Shown: positions 49,733 through 62,166 of the stretch, piece by piece
How the letters are laid out: each line of letters begins with the position of its first letter
Position numbering within the stretch: position 1 is the stretch's first letter
Assembly: GCF_020921035.1 (NCBI RefSeq)
Contig: NC_063157.1
Coordinates: 12,622,001-12,686,000, forward strand
From: Rhodamnia argentea
Lineage: Eukaryota; Streptophyta; Magnoliopsida; Myrtales; Myrtaceae
Length of the DNA stretch: 64,000 nucleotides
Direction: 5' to 3'
The notes under the pieces: model-generated
Databases searched by the model: none
The model's input: the letters and a program-made list of their open reading frames with translations, nothing else
What the model was told of the DNA's origin: nothing
Translations under genes and position numbers: made by a program

Positions 49733-51029
49733 TTACTTATATTTAGTATGAGTAGATTCGTTGCTTTGATGAATTACGTGTTTTAAGTGCAATTTTTGTG
49801 GGAATTTTTGAGTAAATTATAAATTGGGGCTTTTTTGGCCGAAAAGAAAATTCCAGCAAGTCACAACCTGACTTCAGATTTGTAGGGTCGCCTTGTCATG
49901 GGGAACAAATGCCCTAAGGCATCTAGGCATTTGGTTGTTTGCTGAAGACGAATTAAGCCAATAACTTTCGCGGTGGTTAGGGTTTGCATACGGGCGAATT
50001 TCGCTCAATTTTGAGAAAATTTCTTCACCGTTTTCGTAATTCTTGAACCTATGTGGTTACGCCAGCGTGTTGAGCAAAACCCATCAATTATTTTGGTCCA
50101 CGATGGGTTCTTGGAGAAGAATCAAATAGCGTTTTTTGCGGCGGGAATGGCAGAATAAAGAGCGAGTAGGCGAGAAGGGGTTTATTCTTGCGAAGAAGAT
50201 GGAGCGCGTGCATGGCATGCGCCCACATCCACTCGCCCACATGGGAGTTTTTTTTTGTTCAAAAAAGAAAAAAAAGCCTTTGGGGAATGGGGCTTGCTGC
50301 GTGGGGAAATGTGGGAGACGTGGGGACCCACGTGGGATTTTGGGTGGTTATAATTACTAGTGCCCCCACTTGGTTAATTTACAGAAGCGTCCGTGACCAC
50401 GTTAATTATCCCTTGATTGCTCCAGAAATTTATGGTTTTGCCCACTTCAGCATATTTACGATTTTACCCATTCAGTTAATTTACAATTATGTCCCTGACA
50501 CGTGAATTTACCGTTTTGCCCTTATATGCAATATTATTTTGCGTGAAATTAAATGTCTAGTGATCTATATAATTTTAGTTAATTAGAGATTAGCAACAAC
50601 AACTCTAATTGATTAAAAATTATATATTAATAGCCTCTTGATTACATATAGTAATGAACATTTACTTGTAATTAAATGTATTAATACAATGAATTTTATC
50701 TCACGGGAATTTTCATTATATTAATATGATTAATTAGGTTGAAATACCATATTATTTTTCTTAATTTCCCCACAAGGATTAGGAAAAAATAATTTAATAT
50801 GATTGTTTCATCATACAATCATTATGAATTAATTTAAATTAGAAACTTAGCCCACATGCATTTCTTGATGTTATTTGATTCATATTATATGACATGTTTT
50901 GCATGGGTAAAACATGATTTAAGTAAATTAACTTCAAATTTTGTGACATAAGTGTGTATGCATGATATGCAATTTTACAATCTGTGAATTTCTCTGAATT
51001 TAAGATGATGTTCTCATCTTGAATTGTGA
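49733..51029. other. intergenic, or possible 5' end of the copia element
   Basis: No gene. AT-rich 50520-51000 may include the 5' LTR and leader of the copia element, but I could not define LTR ends or a primer-binding site. Confidence 0.3.
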
Positions 51030-53534
51030 AAACTATAAAGTTTGGAAGGAATTAATCCTCTTCTAATTGGGGTGCATGGACATTGATTATGCTATTCGAA
51101 AGGACGAACCAACTGCCCCTATATAAACTAGCACTTCGGCTAAAGTTGCTCTTTATCAATAGTGGGAGCGGTTCAACTACCTTAGTGTGATGTGCATAAG
51201 GACTAAACTTTCTGCTAGTATTCGTGGTTTAGTTGCTCAGCATAATAATGCCAAAGCCTTGCTAGCGACTATTGATGTGCAAATTGTGTCTTCGAAAAAG
51301 GCTCATCCCATGATCTTAATAATAAAGTTTTCATCGTTGAGGCTCACCATTGTTAGAGGTTTGTGTGAGCACATTATGAAAATGAGGGATATTGTGGCTC
51401 GGTTCAATAACCTTGAGGTTGAGATACCCGAATCCTTCCTTGTATACTACATTCTGAACTCTCTTCCACAACAGTATATACCTTTCAAGATCTCTTATAA
51501 CACACATAAGGAGATGGGGGCAATTATTGTACTCATGACCATGTGTGTACAAGAGGAAGAAAGATTGCTTATGGAAGCGGGGGAGAGTGTTGTTTTGGCA
51601 ACACAAGGAAAGCATAAAGGGCAAGGCAAGTGTAAGGGAAAATGTAAAGTACCGCCCCAAGTTGGCATTGAGAAGGAATCCAAATGTTTCTTTTGTAAAA
51701 AAAGGGGGGGCATATAAAGAAGGATTGCATCAAATATAAGGCATGGCTCAAGAAGAAAGGTGATCCAATCTCTTGTGTTTGTTATGAATCTAGTATGGCT
51801 AATGTGAGTCACAACACTTGGTAGATTGTCTTTGGATCTACAATCCACCTTTAGAAATCCTTCGAGGACCGTCAATGCCAAAGGAAGGCGATGGGAAGTG
51901 AACAACACATCTATTTAGAAAACAAGATTCGTTCGCATGTGGAAGCAATTAGGATATGCAGATTAGTCCTCCATAGTGGCTTTGTTTTGAATTTGAAAAG
52001 GACCTTTTATGTACCTAGTTTCTCTAGAAACTTGATTTTAGTTTCAAGTCTATCATTTGGTTATTCCTTAACTTTTCAAATTCGACCTTCAGTTTGTCAT
52101 ATAAATCTGAAATTGTTGGGAATGGTATTTTGTCTGATGGTCTTTTTTGAATTAATTTCCAAGATAATGCCTTTTATAATGCAATGCATGTTCATGATAA
52201 CATTGACATAAAATGATGTGTTGTGAATGAAGGTTCCTCTATTTTGTGGCACCGGAGATTGGGACATATCTCCATAGATAGAATTAAGCAATTGGTAATT
52301 GATTGAGTACTCAGTGCTTTGTATTTTATCGATTGTGATACTTGTATGGATTGCGTAAGAGGAAAGCAAACCAACAAGTTAAAGAAATGTGCCAAGAGGA
52401 GTACTATGGACTCATATGGTTAGAAATATTTCATCACCTTCATAGACGATTATTCACGTTTCATGTATATTTACTTGCTTCATAATAAGCACGACGCATT
52501 AGATGCCTTTAAGGTGTTTAAGGTCGAAGAATGCGGTCAGCAAATTAAGATTGTTAGATCAGATAGAGGTTGGGAATACTATGGTAGATACATCGAAGAT
52601 GGACAAGCACCTAATCCGTTTGTGAAGTTTCTTCAATAGTGGGATAATTGCCCAATATACTATGATCGGTTCTCTAGACCAAATGGTATGTTAGAAAGAA
52701 GAAATTGAATCTTGCTGGACATAGTGCGCAGTATGCTTAACAACTCCAAACTTCCTAGCTCCTTGTGGATTGAAGCTCTTAAGACAGTAGTGTACATATT
52801 GAACCGAGTTTCGATCAAGGTTGTCCCAAAGACACATGTTGAGTTATTCAAAGTTAGAAAACCGCCCGTCCGAAGTGAGAGTCTACAATCCATAAGAAAA
52901 GAGTCGGGCCCAAGGACTTTAAGTGTATTTCGTTGGATATGCCAAAAAGTCCAAGGAATATAGATTTTATTGTCCATCTCATACCACTATGTTTGTGGAA
53001 TCAAGAAACTCGAGTTTATTGAAAATGACTTCATTAGTGGGAGCGATCGATTTCAGGATACTATTCCCGAGAAACATCATTCGGATGCTCGACCTTTCGC
53101 TTCAAGTACTAGATTGATTGTTATTCATAACACCCTTGCACTACAAGCGGCTGTTGAACAATCAATCACCGAAGCTCTACAATCTGTTGATATTGATCCG
53201 GTAGATCTAATTGTTCAATAATTACCGGAAATTGTTGAACAACACACTCCTCAAGAGAATGTTGATGCAACATTAAAAAGACCTACTAGAACAAAGAAAT
53301 CAAGAATTCCTAGTGACTACGTTATGTATCTACAAGAATATGACTATAATATTGGAGCCAAGGATGATCTTGAAACATTTTCGCAAGCCATGAGTTATGG
53401 TGATTCCAATGTGTGGTACAATGTCATGAATGAAGAGATGAGTTCTATGGAATTTAACATAGTCCGGGATTTGGTTTCGTTTTCTAATGGTGCGAAGGAA
53501 ATTAGTTGTCAATGGGTCTTCAAAACTAAGGACT
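51030..53534 (+). mobile_element. degenerate Ty1/copia retrotransposon, gag to reverse-transcriptase start
   Basis: A decayed copia gag-pol in the order gag, integrase, reverse transcriptase. Gag (about 51030-51715) has the motif CDENYKVWK-like start, the VSSKKA and YILNSLPQQY blocks and a CCHC knuckle (51683-51727) broken by a frameshift in a G run near 51705-51711. Integrase (about 52230-52870) shows FITFIDDYSRF, IVRSDRG and the GMLERRN block, so the D-D-E residues are recognisable. The reverse-transcriptase start (53324-53534) includes MNEEMSSME and WVFKTKD. There are many stops (for example two at 51110-51170) and frameshifts, so it is non-functional. It breaks off at 53534, where a Gypsy LTR begins. 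Confidence 0.88.
51187..51717 (+). pseudogene. copia gag remnant
   Basis: The longest open part of the copia element. It covers the retrotransposon gag (UBN2-type) domain and the first half of the zinc knuckle (CFFCKK). A G-run frameshift removes the rest of the knuckle from the frame. The sequence resumes as KKDCIKYKAWLKKKG in another frame. Confidence 0.8.
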
Positions 53535-56267
53535 TGTTGCGACCCGCCTTCGGCCTCTCCCGAGGGTCCGGCGGGTTTAGAGGTATTGTCATCGATCAAT
53601 GGCGTTGACTCTCTCAAATCCTACCTCACATGACTTTGGATTTCTTTTTACTAATTGGCAAACTAAAATGCTACTAAGAGTCGCCACTAACCTATTGGGG
53701 TTGGCTAGAAACCAATCGAGACACGGGAGTGTTATCTCGATTCCTACGCAACCAGAGCTTCTAGGTTCGAGGATTTGTTTACGCTAACTAGATAATTAGC
53801 GCCCTTTCGATACCTAACCAGTCGATATTTCCTAAGGTGACCACACATTCTACATATCATTTTAAACTTATCGGGTATCTAGCCAAGTACTAAATGATCA
53901 TGCATAAAGTTTTTCTGTCATTTCGTGCAATTACTTATTTATCCTTAACCTAACAATATAGTAAAAGCGATTAAAAGACAGTTTTTCAAAAGATAGTGTT
54001 GTAATAAACACTCAATCGGGTAAATATGCCAAATAAAAGATTGGAATAAGCACATGCAGACCAAATCTATGATGGCGATATTTAAACAAACAACTTTGAT
54101 CAAATGTTGAATTACAATAGTATCGAATCGGATTGGATATCGGTCTTCAATCAACGCCAATTTAAGGCTTGAAAATTCACATTAGGGGTAAAAAGGTCAT
54201 GAAAATCAATTTTCTAATTTTCTGAAATTTTCTAATTTTTTTTCAATTTTTTTATTTTTTATATTGTTATATATTTTTTAATTAAAAGGGACTGGGTCCG
54301 GGTTGGGTTCTTGGACTCGAACCTGGATCAGGTCTTTTAGGTTTGACCCGATCTAAGAGAGAGAACCTGAGCTGGGCCCGGTTGGTATAAAAGAACCAGG
54401 CCCAATTTTCTTTGTCATAACCGAATTGGGCTTATAATTTCTCCTAGCCCAGCTCCCTTTTTCTTTTCGCTCAGCCTGCTCGGAGCCTAATCTCCTCTTC
54501 AATCTTCTTGGGCCAACCCGTCCGAAAAGCCCATAATGACCAACACAAAAGAAACGTGGAATGGCCATGCTACTCCTATTCATCGTTTTCTTTATGCAAC
54601 ATCCCATCCTCTGCAACACTGCACGGCAACAGCACTCTCTCGACGCCATCGACCTTCATTCACCTTGCCACCGCAGCACCGACGTTTGTTCAACGCACCG
54701 TCGCGAGACTTCTTCACCGTAAACGCCGGGCTTGTTCGTCTACTACGGGGAACAACGTTATTGGATTTACCCACTACACCACTACTTCTCATTATCTTCC
54801 AAGTGTCACCTTTTCTCTCGCAACACCCAATGATAACATTGTACTCTTGGCACTACTAGGCTTTGCTCACCTTCGCGCCGCACCTTTTGGACTTGTTCTT
54901 TGTGTTGCTACCAGGTCACGCCCACAAGACCTCCCGGAAGCCTATTGGTTTTGCCCATCTCGTGTCCAACTGCGTTCGCTTCCACATTGGACTGCCATCG
55001 GTTCGAGCTCGCAGCCCGCGCCGCTGGCGGTTCGAGCTTGCGGTCGTCTCTGCACCTCACGTGTGACCACTGGTTCGGGTTGCGCACTGTCTACGCTTGC
55101 GTTCCTATGCCATCAACTCAACTGGACTGACCTAACTCCGCTTCCTCGCCTTGCCCACGAGCCATCGGCCTTTTTCTGCCCAACGGACGTGACGGCTAGC
55201 GATCGGCCCTACTAACTTCTCACTACTTCCACCCTCAAGTGTCGCTCCATCTCACCACGTTGAAGGTCGAAGGGAAGGGACCGACCGAGAAACTAAATGA
55301 GCTGGGGTACGAGACCAAAAACCAACGATGCTAGCTCGGAAAGTTAACGGACGCATAGATAGTGAATGAAAGGGAGCTAATGACTCATTTGAAAGCTAGA
55401 AACAGCAGCGAAACGAAGCTACATGTTGGAGAAGAAGCACGCGACTAAGTCTATATTACACGCGAGCCTAGATAATGGAGTTTAGTTCATTATTCCGGCC
55501 AAATAGGGGCGGGCTTACCTGATGCGGGAGGACGTCGGTCGGGAGTCGATGGGCGGTGGTGGTAGCGACGACGGTCTCTTTCGGACAAGGTGAGACTGGT
55601 TCCTACTCCCCTGCACTACAACTCTCTTTGACCTCTCTCTGCGCTTACCTTCTACTCCAACTTTCTCTCCCTTTTCTCTATTTTCTCTCCATTTTTTTGG
55701 GGTCGTCGAACCGAACCCCCCAGCCCAACCTATAGCCCGCCCACTCCTCCTTCTTTTATCCTCTTCTTGCCTTGTTCCCCAAGTATACTTCCATGGACAA
55801 GAGTAAAATCTGCTTGGTGGGGATGTGGGTCAATTGGAGACCATGTGAAGTACACGGTATACTTGAGAGTGACGTGATGGTGTATAGGGAGTTGGTAGAG
55901 GAAACATTGAGAGAGAGAGAGAGTGTGTGTGTGTATGTGGGTTTATGGGTTTCTACGTAAAGATAAGAAACCCAAAGAGATGGGCCTACGAGATGAGAAA
56001 GGGCCCTGGTTGGCCCGCATATGCAGCCCTGTTCGAGGGAAAAGTAGAGAGAATGTGGGTCAAGCTTCGCCCGAGCGGGCTTGACTAGCCCGATCAGATT
56101 TTATTCCTTTTTTAATCATTTTCTTATAATTTTTTTAGGTTTATGTATTTTTATTTTCTTTTCTATTTGCAAAAGAAAATAATAAAAAATGCATATTTAA
56201 TAAATGAGACATATTCTTTTTTACAGAGTAAAAATAAATATAGGACCGCCAAAATTAGGTGTCAACA
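53535..56267 (-). repeat. 3' LTR of the Tat-type element, 2733 bp
   Basis: Starts TGTTGCGACC and ends GTGTCAACA, giving a TGTTG...CAACA inverted terminus. Directly right of it is a polypurine tract on the minus strand, which fixes the LTR boundary. The length is large but fits Tat-type elements. A plus-strand ORF at 54508-55215 lies antisense in it and is not called. A GA/GT microsatellite (55907-55941) is included. Confidence 0.8.
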
Positions 56268-56285
56268 ATCGCCCCTCTTGGAATG
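56268..56285 (-). promoter_or_regulatory. polypurine tract of the Tat-type element
   Basis: The minus strand reads CCAAGAGGGGCGAT immediately before the LTR start TGTTGACACC. This is the usual primer for plus-strand DNA synthesis in such elements. Confidence 0.7.
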
Positions 56286-56529
56286 GGAGCTTAAAGAGGT
56301 TCCATTTCAAGACGAAAGGACACTTAATTTTGTCCAAATACTAACTTGACAGTGCTTGGGAAAATCGCCAAAGCAACTATCAAGACCAAAAATGAGGAGA
56401 CTCACTCGGAGAACTCGCTCCGGGGTTCCACGCCTCTCAAGACCTGTGCATACAAGGTTAATCGAAATAAACAAAATCTCTAGGACGACTGTATAAACGA
56501 TACGGGCTTGACCCTTTGGGGGAAATGGC

Positions 56530-57275
56530 ACGATTCACGATCTCGGACTTATGAAAAGGCGATTGAAAAAGTCTCGGTTCATGGTCTTTGACCCATGAAA
56601 AGGCTATTGAAAAGTTACAATTCATGATCTTTGATCCATGAAAAGGCGATTTTGAAAAAGTCACAGTTCACGGTCTTTGATCCATGAAAAGTCTATTGAA
56701 AAACTCGGTTTACGGTCTTTGACCCATGAAAATGCTATTGAAAAGTCACAATTCATGATCTTTGACCCATGAAAAGGCGATTTTGAAAAAGTCACAGTTC
56801 ACGATCTTTGACCCATGAAAAGGATATTGAAAAGACTCGGTTCAAGGTCTTTGATCCATGAAAAGGCTATTGAAAAGTCACAATTCATGATTTTTGACCC
56901 ATGAAAATGTAATTTTGAAAAAGTCTCGGTTCACGGTCTTTGACCCATGAAAAGTCAATGTTGAAAAAATTCTTAGTTCAAAAGACCCATGAAAAGGCTA
57001 TTGAAAAGTCACAATTCATATTCTTTGACCCATGAAAATGCTATTGAAAAGACTCAATTCATGGTCTTTGACCCACGAAAAGGCTACTAAAAAGTCACAA
57101 TTCATGATTTTTGACCCATGAAAAAGCAATTTTGAAAAGGTCCCAGTTCATAGTCTTTGACCCATGAAAAGGCGATTGAAAAATCACAATTCATGATCTT
57201 TGACCCATGAAAATGTGATTTTGAAAAAGTCTCGGTTCACGGTCTTTGACCCATGAAAAGGCTATTGAAAAGAAG
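56530..57275. repeat. minisatellite, about 17 units of about 44 bp, in the Tat 3' untranslated region
   Basis: Units share the core 'tttgacccatgaaaagg' and are spaced about 39-49 bp. Two spacer forms tend to alternate: short (ttgaaaagtcacaattcatg) and long (ttttgaaaaagtctcggttc). This suggests a higher-order pair. No ORF runs through it. It is not a CRISPR array, since the units vary and the spacers are related. Confidence 0.9.
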
Positions 57276-60200
57276 GGAAATGGGTTGAGCATTATATTAT
57301 GCTCACCAAAATGAGGAACCTATTTATGGAATGGGCTTTAGGAAGCTAAAGTTCACATTATCTATCCAAAAAAGGTTAGATCCAACAAATAATAACTTCA
57401 ATGGGGAGAGAGTGCTATTCCGGGATTGAACCTATACCTTGGCCTCTGGAGTACATTCTTTGGATTGCATGGGACAAGCTCTCGACCCTAGCACTTGCAT
57501 GTCGATCGAAACTTGTTGAATGAAGTGGAAATATCATCAACGAACTCGCCACTCGTGAATGACACTCGCGTGACTTGGCTCTTGGTAAGCGCTTGGTGTC
57601 AGATCTATTCCGGGCAATTAGGCTCCCTAGACTAAGAAAACTTATTGTGGAATCGGTTTAGGGACTCTAAAGCTCGCTTAACCTATCCAAACAAGATTAG
57701 CTCAAACAAATACTAACGGCAATGAACATCCGTGATATGTTCATTCACAACTTGAAATTTGCCATCGATAACCGACTCGCTCAAGCCGGGTTCCTACGCA
57801 ACTTAGGACTTTCAAAACAATTTCGGAATGATTCGTAGATGGCATTAAATGCATGGGCAGATAAAGCTAAGTCTACTTCTTGGGGAAGCTACTTGGCACA
57901 ACGCGAAACCAAAAGCTTCTCACTCGGTTAGATGACATCCCCGACCATTAGACTCCATGGGGAAAATTAATTGATGGGAGAACCGTTGTTCCCGAAAATG
58001 ATTTTTTTTTATTTTTTTTGGGTGAAAACTTCGATTAATGAAAACAACAATTTCGCTTAATGAAAAGGGTTTATTGAGTATGCCACGCTAAGACCTTCAA
58101 TCTGAAAGGGCTTTTCACACACTCTTCCCGGTGAATATTTCTTGATCCCGATCGTTCACTTGAGGGTTCCGTGATAAATACTCTCGAGACCTCGTACTCT
58201 TCTCGAGTCTAAGGTTTCTGACATATTCGCAATGCATACATTGTTGATCAATCTGAAAGGTCTTTTAGGGACCATAATGTTAGCTTAGTCATGGGCTTAC
58301 ACAATGGGTTTCTCCCGCTTTGAGGCCACACTGGGGAAATATGTAAAGTTGTTATCTTCGCCGGGTTTACAAGTTAAGAACCCGAAAGATAAGACAAGAA
58401 ATGATTGGCTCTACTCCTTCGAGCGGTAGCTTCTTTGTAAAGTCTTCATGTCAACTCGAAACATCCCAATAGGAAGAGTCTTCGAATGGGTTGCAATGTT
58501 GGTTTGGGAAGGCTTATAAGGCTTTTTTTTTAATGGGGGTTTATGAGTTAGTGGCCATCTTGGTGTCTTTACCAATCTCGCTCTATTTGGGGAAAGCAAC
58601 CGACTCTGGGGATCACACCTTGCCTCGAGAGTCCAATGAGCTGCCTGTTTTTGCCTGGCAAGAAAATTTTTTTCTCTATTTTCTGCATTTGTTTCTGTTT
58701 GAGTTAAGCTCAATGCTTTTCTGCATTTGGATTTTTCCTCTATGGGCTTTTGCCTTGCTTTTACTAAGCACTTTGCTTTTTTAGCCCCTTTATTGTTCAT
58801 TTCCTTTTTTTTTTCTTTTCTTTGCCTTTGTCACGAGCTCTCTGGACTCTCAAGACATTCCACGGTGACATCGATTTTTTGGTAAATCATTCGTCTTGCC
58901 CCAATTTGGGGAGATGATCACCACTCCGGTTTAGAAATAAATGATTTCGGGCTCAACTTGGCTAGCAAACGGTATTCGGTGTTTAGGTAGAGAAAGAAAT
59001 GCTCTTCTTCATTTTGGGATGCTTCGAGCCTCCATAAAGATTCACCTAAGTTACCACACAAAGGTTAACGCAAGTGAAGGCAATTAAATCTTTCTTACCT
59101 TTTCTCCGATTCATTTCCAACTACGATCTCCTACATTTGCCCCGGTGTGGGGTGGTTTTTGATAGGGGTATTTTGAAATTCTCTTTACTCGGGTTCAAAG
59201 TGTCTAGCAAGGGATATATTGTATATGGGGAAAAGAAGAAAGCGCCTTTCGTCACCTCGACCCTTGTACACATTGCGAATGAATCTTCAATCCTAAGATA
59301 CGAATCTTGTTATCATTTCACTCAATGTCAGAGTGTATCGGGGGTGTGTTTAGGGTTTGCCACTCATCTTAAGCACTTTCACTCGACACACTCAATACCT
59401 CCGTTTCATTTAGCAAAATCATCTAACCAAATGAACTTGCAGGAGACTTCAATGCAAGATGCATGTATGCATGAATGGATACACTAGTTTAGTGAACGTG
59501 GATGCTTTTCCTTTTTTTTTGGCAAACAAGTTTGTTTACTCCAATATGACCGGGAATGAGATGTTTTAACAATGCTTTATGGATGTAACAATTGTTATGA
59601 CTTGACCGGGGATGAAACATTTGAACAGTTATGCTCTTTATAGCAATTTTAGGAAAGGGATACTTACCCGGGCTGCAAAGACCAATTGACCCTTTGTGTC
59701 CACTCTTCCGAGGATCCGTGCTTACAGAGTGTCTTGGGATTTTACGAACTGTCCCATTCCTGGAAGTTATCAAAAGAGCTTGGTGCATTATTGTAGTAAT
59801 CGATGTGGTAGGGGCACTTCTTAAGATAAATAGCGACGCAGTTCTTCGCCGACCCACTCGTCCCGATTTCGTTCCGGGCGAAATGCTCCCCTCCTCTTGC
59901 AAAAAATAAAAGAGGTGCAAAAAGTTTTATTTATTTATTTATATTTTTATTTACAAAGGAGCCCCCCATTTTTACAATGGGGCTCACTAGGGTGCCATCC
60001 CTAGGGTTCGAACCTCGGTCGCGTCCGCACCACATTCATTCCCCAACCACTAGGTTGTGGCACCGTTGGCATCATGTAGGGTTTCGCTTTTATTTAAGCG
60101 ATCCCATTGAGGCGGGGCCCGGCTTTCTATGCAGCCTTGGGCATCGGTCATTTGCGGGTTTCATTTACCTAAGGCGCTCCAGATTGAGTTAATCTAATCA

Positions 60201-60320
60201 TTTGGCACGGCTTTCCATGCAACACAAGTATGATGTACATGCATGCATGAATATGCACGATGCTAACAATTGGAGTGACTCGGATCCGCATAGGAAACGG
60301 CTATCAGAGCCTCCGATTTT
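57276..60320 (-). other. Tat internal region between integrase and the minisatellite
   Basis: About 3 kb without recognisable protein sequence on either strand. Short ORFs (for example 58411-58800) are not supported. It holds the SINE-like insertion at 59915-60075. Confidence 0.5.
59915..60075 (-). mobile_element. tRNA-derived SINE-like insertion inside the Tat element
   Basis: On the minus strand it has a box A-like TAGTGGTTGGGG, then the B box GGTTCGAACCC, then a short body and an A-rich tail made of 'taaataaataaataaaa' (59922-59945). Head, boxes and tail are in the right order for a SINE of about 150 bp. It does not fold as an intact tRNA gene. Confidence 0.6.
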
Positions 60321-60322
60321 AT

Positions 60323-61260
60323 TCACGGGAAATACTTCTTCACCATATCGGCATTTACATAATTCAACCAGATCCGGTTGTCCATCTCGCCTAAAATCAA
60401 AACGCCACGAGGGAGGACTTTCATGATCACATATGGCACTTCATAGTTTGGTGTGAACTTGCCTCCAAGGTGTAGCATAAATGCCAATCTCTTCTCCAGC
60501 ACTAGTACACCGATCTCAAAATGTCGGGGATGAACTTTACAATCGAACGACTTTGCCATACGTTTATGATAACACTAACCGTAATGGATGGCCCGCAGTC
60601 TTTTCTCCTCGATCATATTCAACTGTTCATGCCCTCGCTGAATCCACTCTACTTCTAATAGTTTTAACTCGTGATGAATCCTCGGTGATGGAATCTCTAT
60701 TTCTACCGGTAGCACCACTTCCATATCGTATACCAACGAGAAAGGAGTTGCCCCGGTTGAAGTACGGATCGACGTCCGGTATGCCATCGGTGTATAAGGA
60801 AGCCTCTCATGCCAATCATGATAATTCTCTGCTGTCTTGGATAGAATCTTCTTGATATTTTTTTTTGTCGCTTCCTTCGCACCATTCATCTATGGGCGGT
60901 AAGGCGAAGAATTAAAGTGCCGAATGCGAAACTCACCAAGAACCTCGCCAACCACCTTATTGTTGAGGTTCGAACCATTATTAGTGATTATATCCTCCGG
61001 TGCTCTATATCAAGCAAATATATCTCGACGCAAAAACCCGGCCACGTTCTTGGCTGTGACATTGGTGTATGAACTCGCTTCCATCCACTTTGAGAAGTAG
61101 TCAATTGCCACAAGTATAAAACGATGTCCGTTTGAAGCTTTGGGATTAATTGGCCCTATGACGTCGATCTCCCACATTGAGAAAGGCCACGCCTCATACA
61201 TCGGGTGCAACTCATTGAGAGGAGCAGTGATTCTATCTTCATAGACCCGACATTGATGGC
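60323..61260 (-). pseudogene. Tat integrase region, inactive
   Basis: Integrase core starts at about 61210 (WEIDVIGPINPKASNGHRF) and continues to about 60575. The C-terminal domain runs to 60323 (FEIGVLVLEKRLAFMLHLGG). The second catalytic Asp appears as Asn (ITNNGSN). The Glu block (MNGAKEATKKN) is preserved. In-frame stops lie near 61010 and about 60890. Confidence 0.8.
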
Positions 61261-61560
61261 AGGAACGAACATGCTAAATACAATTGGCTCTTAGGGTGAG
61301 CCAATAATATCTCAATCTCGGGATCTTCTTACTTAGCAGGTGGCCATTCAAATGGGGGCCACATTCACTCTCATGGATTTCACTCGTCAACCGATTGGCT
61401 TCTTTGGCGTCGCGCACCTTAGGAGAACGGAGTCATATGACCTATTGTACAACGTATCGCCACCGAGGAAAAACTTCGAAGACAGTTTCATCGGATACTT
61501 CTTGTCAGCCGCTTCACTTCCTTCGGGGAACTCTCTAGTCTGCAGGTAGACCTTAATGTC

Positions 61561-62160
61561 TTAATACCATGGCTCTCCATCCGCCTCTTCTTCTATTAGC
61601 ATGGAGTAAGTAGAATGCTTCAAGATTTCAATTCTCAATGGCTCGATGTCTGAACTCGCAGTCACTTGGAACATTGACGAGAGGGTGGCCAAGGCATCCG
61701 CAAATTGGTTCTGGGTTCTGGGAAGATATTCAAACGCTATTTCATCAAAATCTTTGATTATATCCTCCAAAAACTCGTGATATGGAATAAACTTCGGATC
61801 ACGAGTCTTCCACTTACCTTTTGTTTGAAGGATAATGAGGGCGGAATTGCCATAAATTTGTAGTCTTCGGATATCCATCTCCACTGCGGCCCGTAGCTCG
61901 AGAATGCAGGCCTTGTATTCAGCGATGTTATTGGTGCATGGAAACAATAACTTAGCGGCTGCTAGATAGTACTGGCCATTAGGAGAGATAAGGACAACTC
62001 CCCTGCTAGATCCGGATAGGTTAACAGCCCTGTCGAAGTATATGACCCACTTTTTTGTAGTTACTAGTAAAACACGGTCATCAAAAGGGTTTATCTTATC
62101 TCCAGCCTGCGGTCCCGCAACGTTCTTTGCTAACATGTCCGCTATAGCTCGAATTTTCAC
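61561..62160 (-). pseudogene. second (RVT_3-type) RNase H of the Tat element
   Basis: About 200 codons with the IYFDRAVN, NNIAEYKACILEL, IYGNSALII and FADALATLSS blocks. The first Asp, the Glu and the last Asp of RNase H are present. The middle Asp is Asn. Position between the reverse-transcriptase RNase H and the integrase defines the Tat-type dual RNase H order. Confidence 0.8.
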
Positions 62161-62166
62161 CGACTT

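Noticed and set aside
54508-55215. 235-residue plus-strand ORF
   Set aside because: It is antisense inside the LTR of a minus-strand element, with Ser/Thr/His-rich sequence and no recognisable domain. It looks like a chance open frame in GC-rich LTR.
56530-57275. CRISPR-like array
   Set aside because: Eukaryotic genome context, variable units and related spacers. It is a retrotransposon minisatellite.
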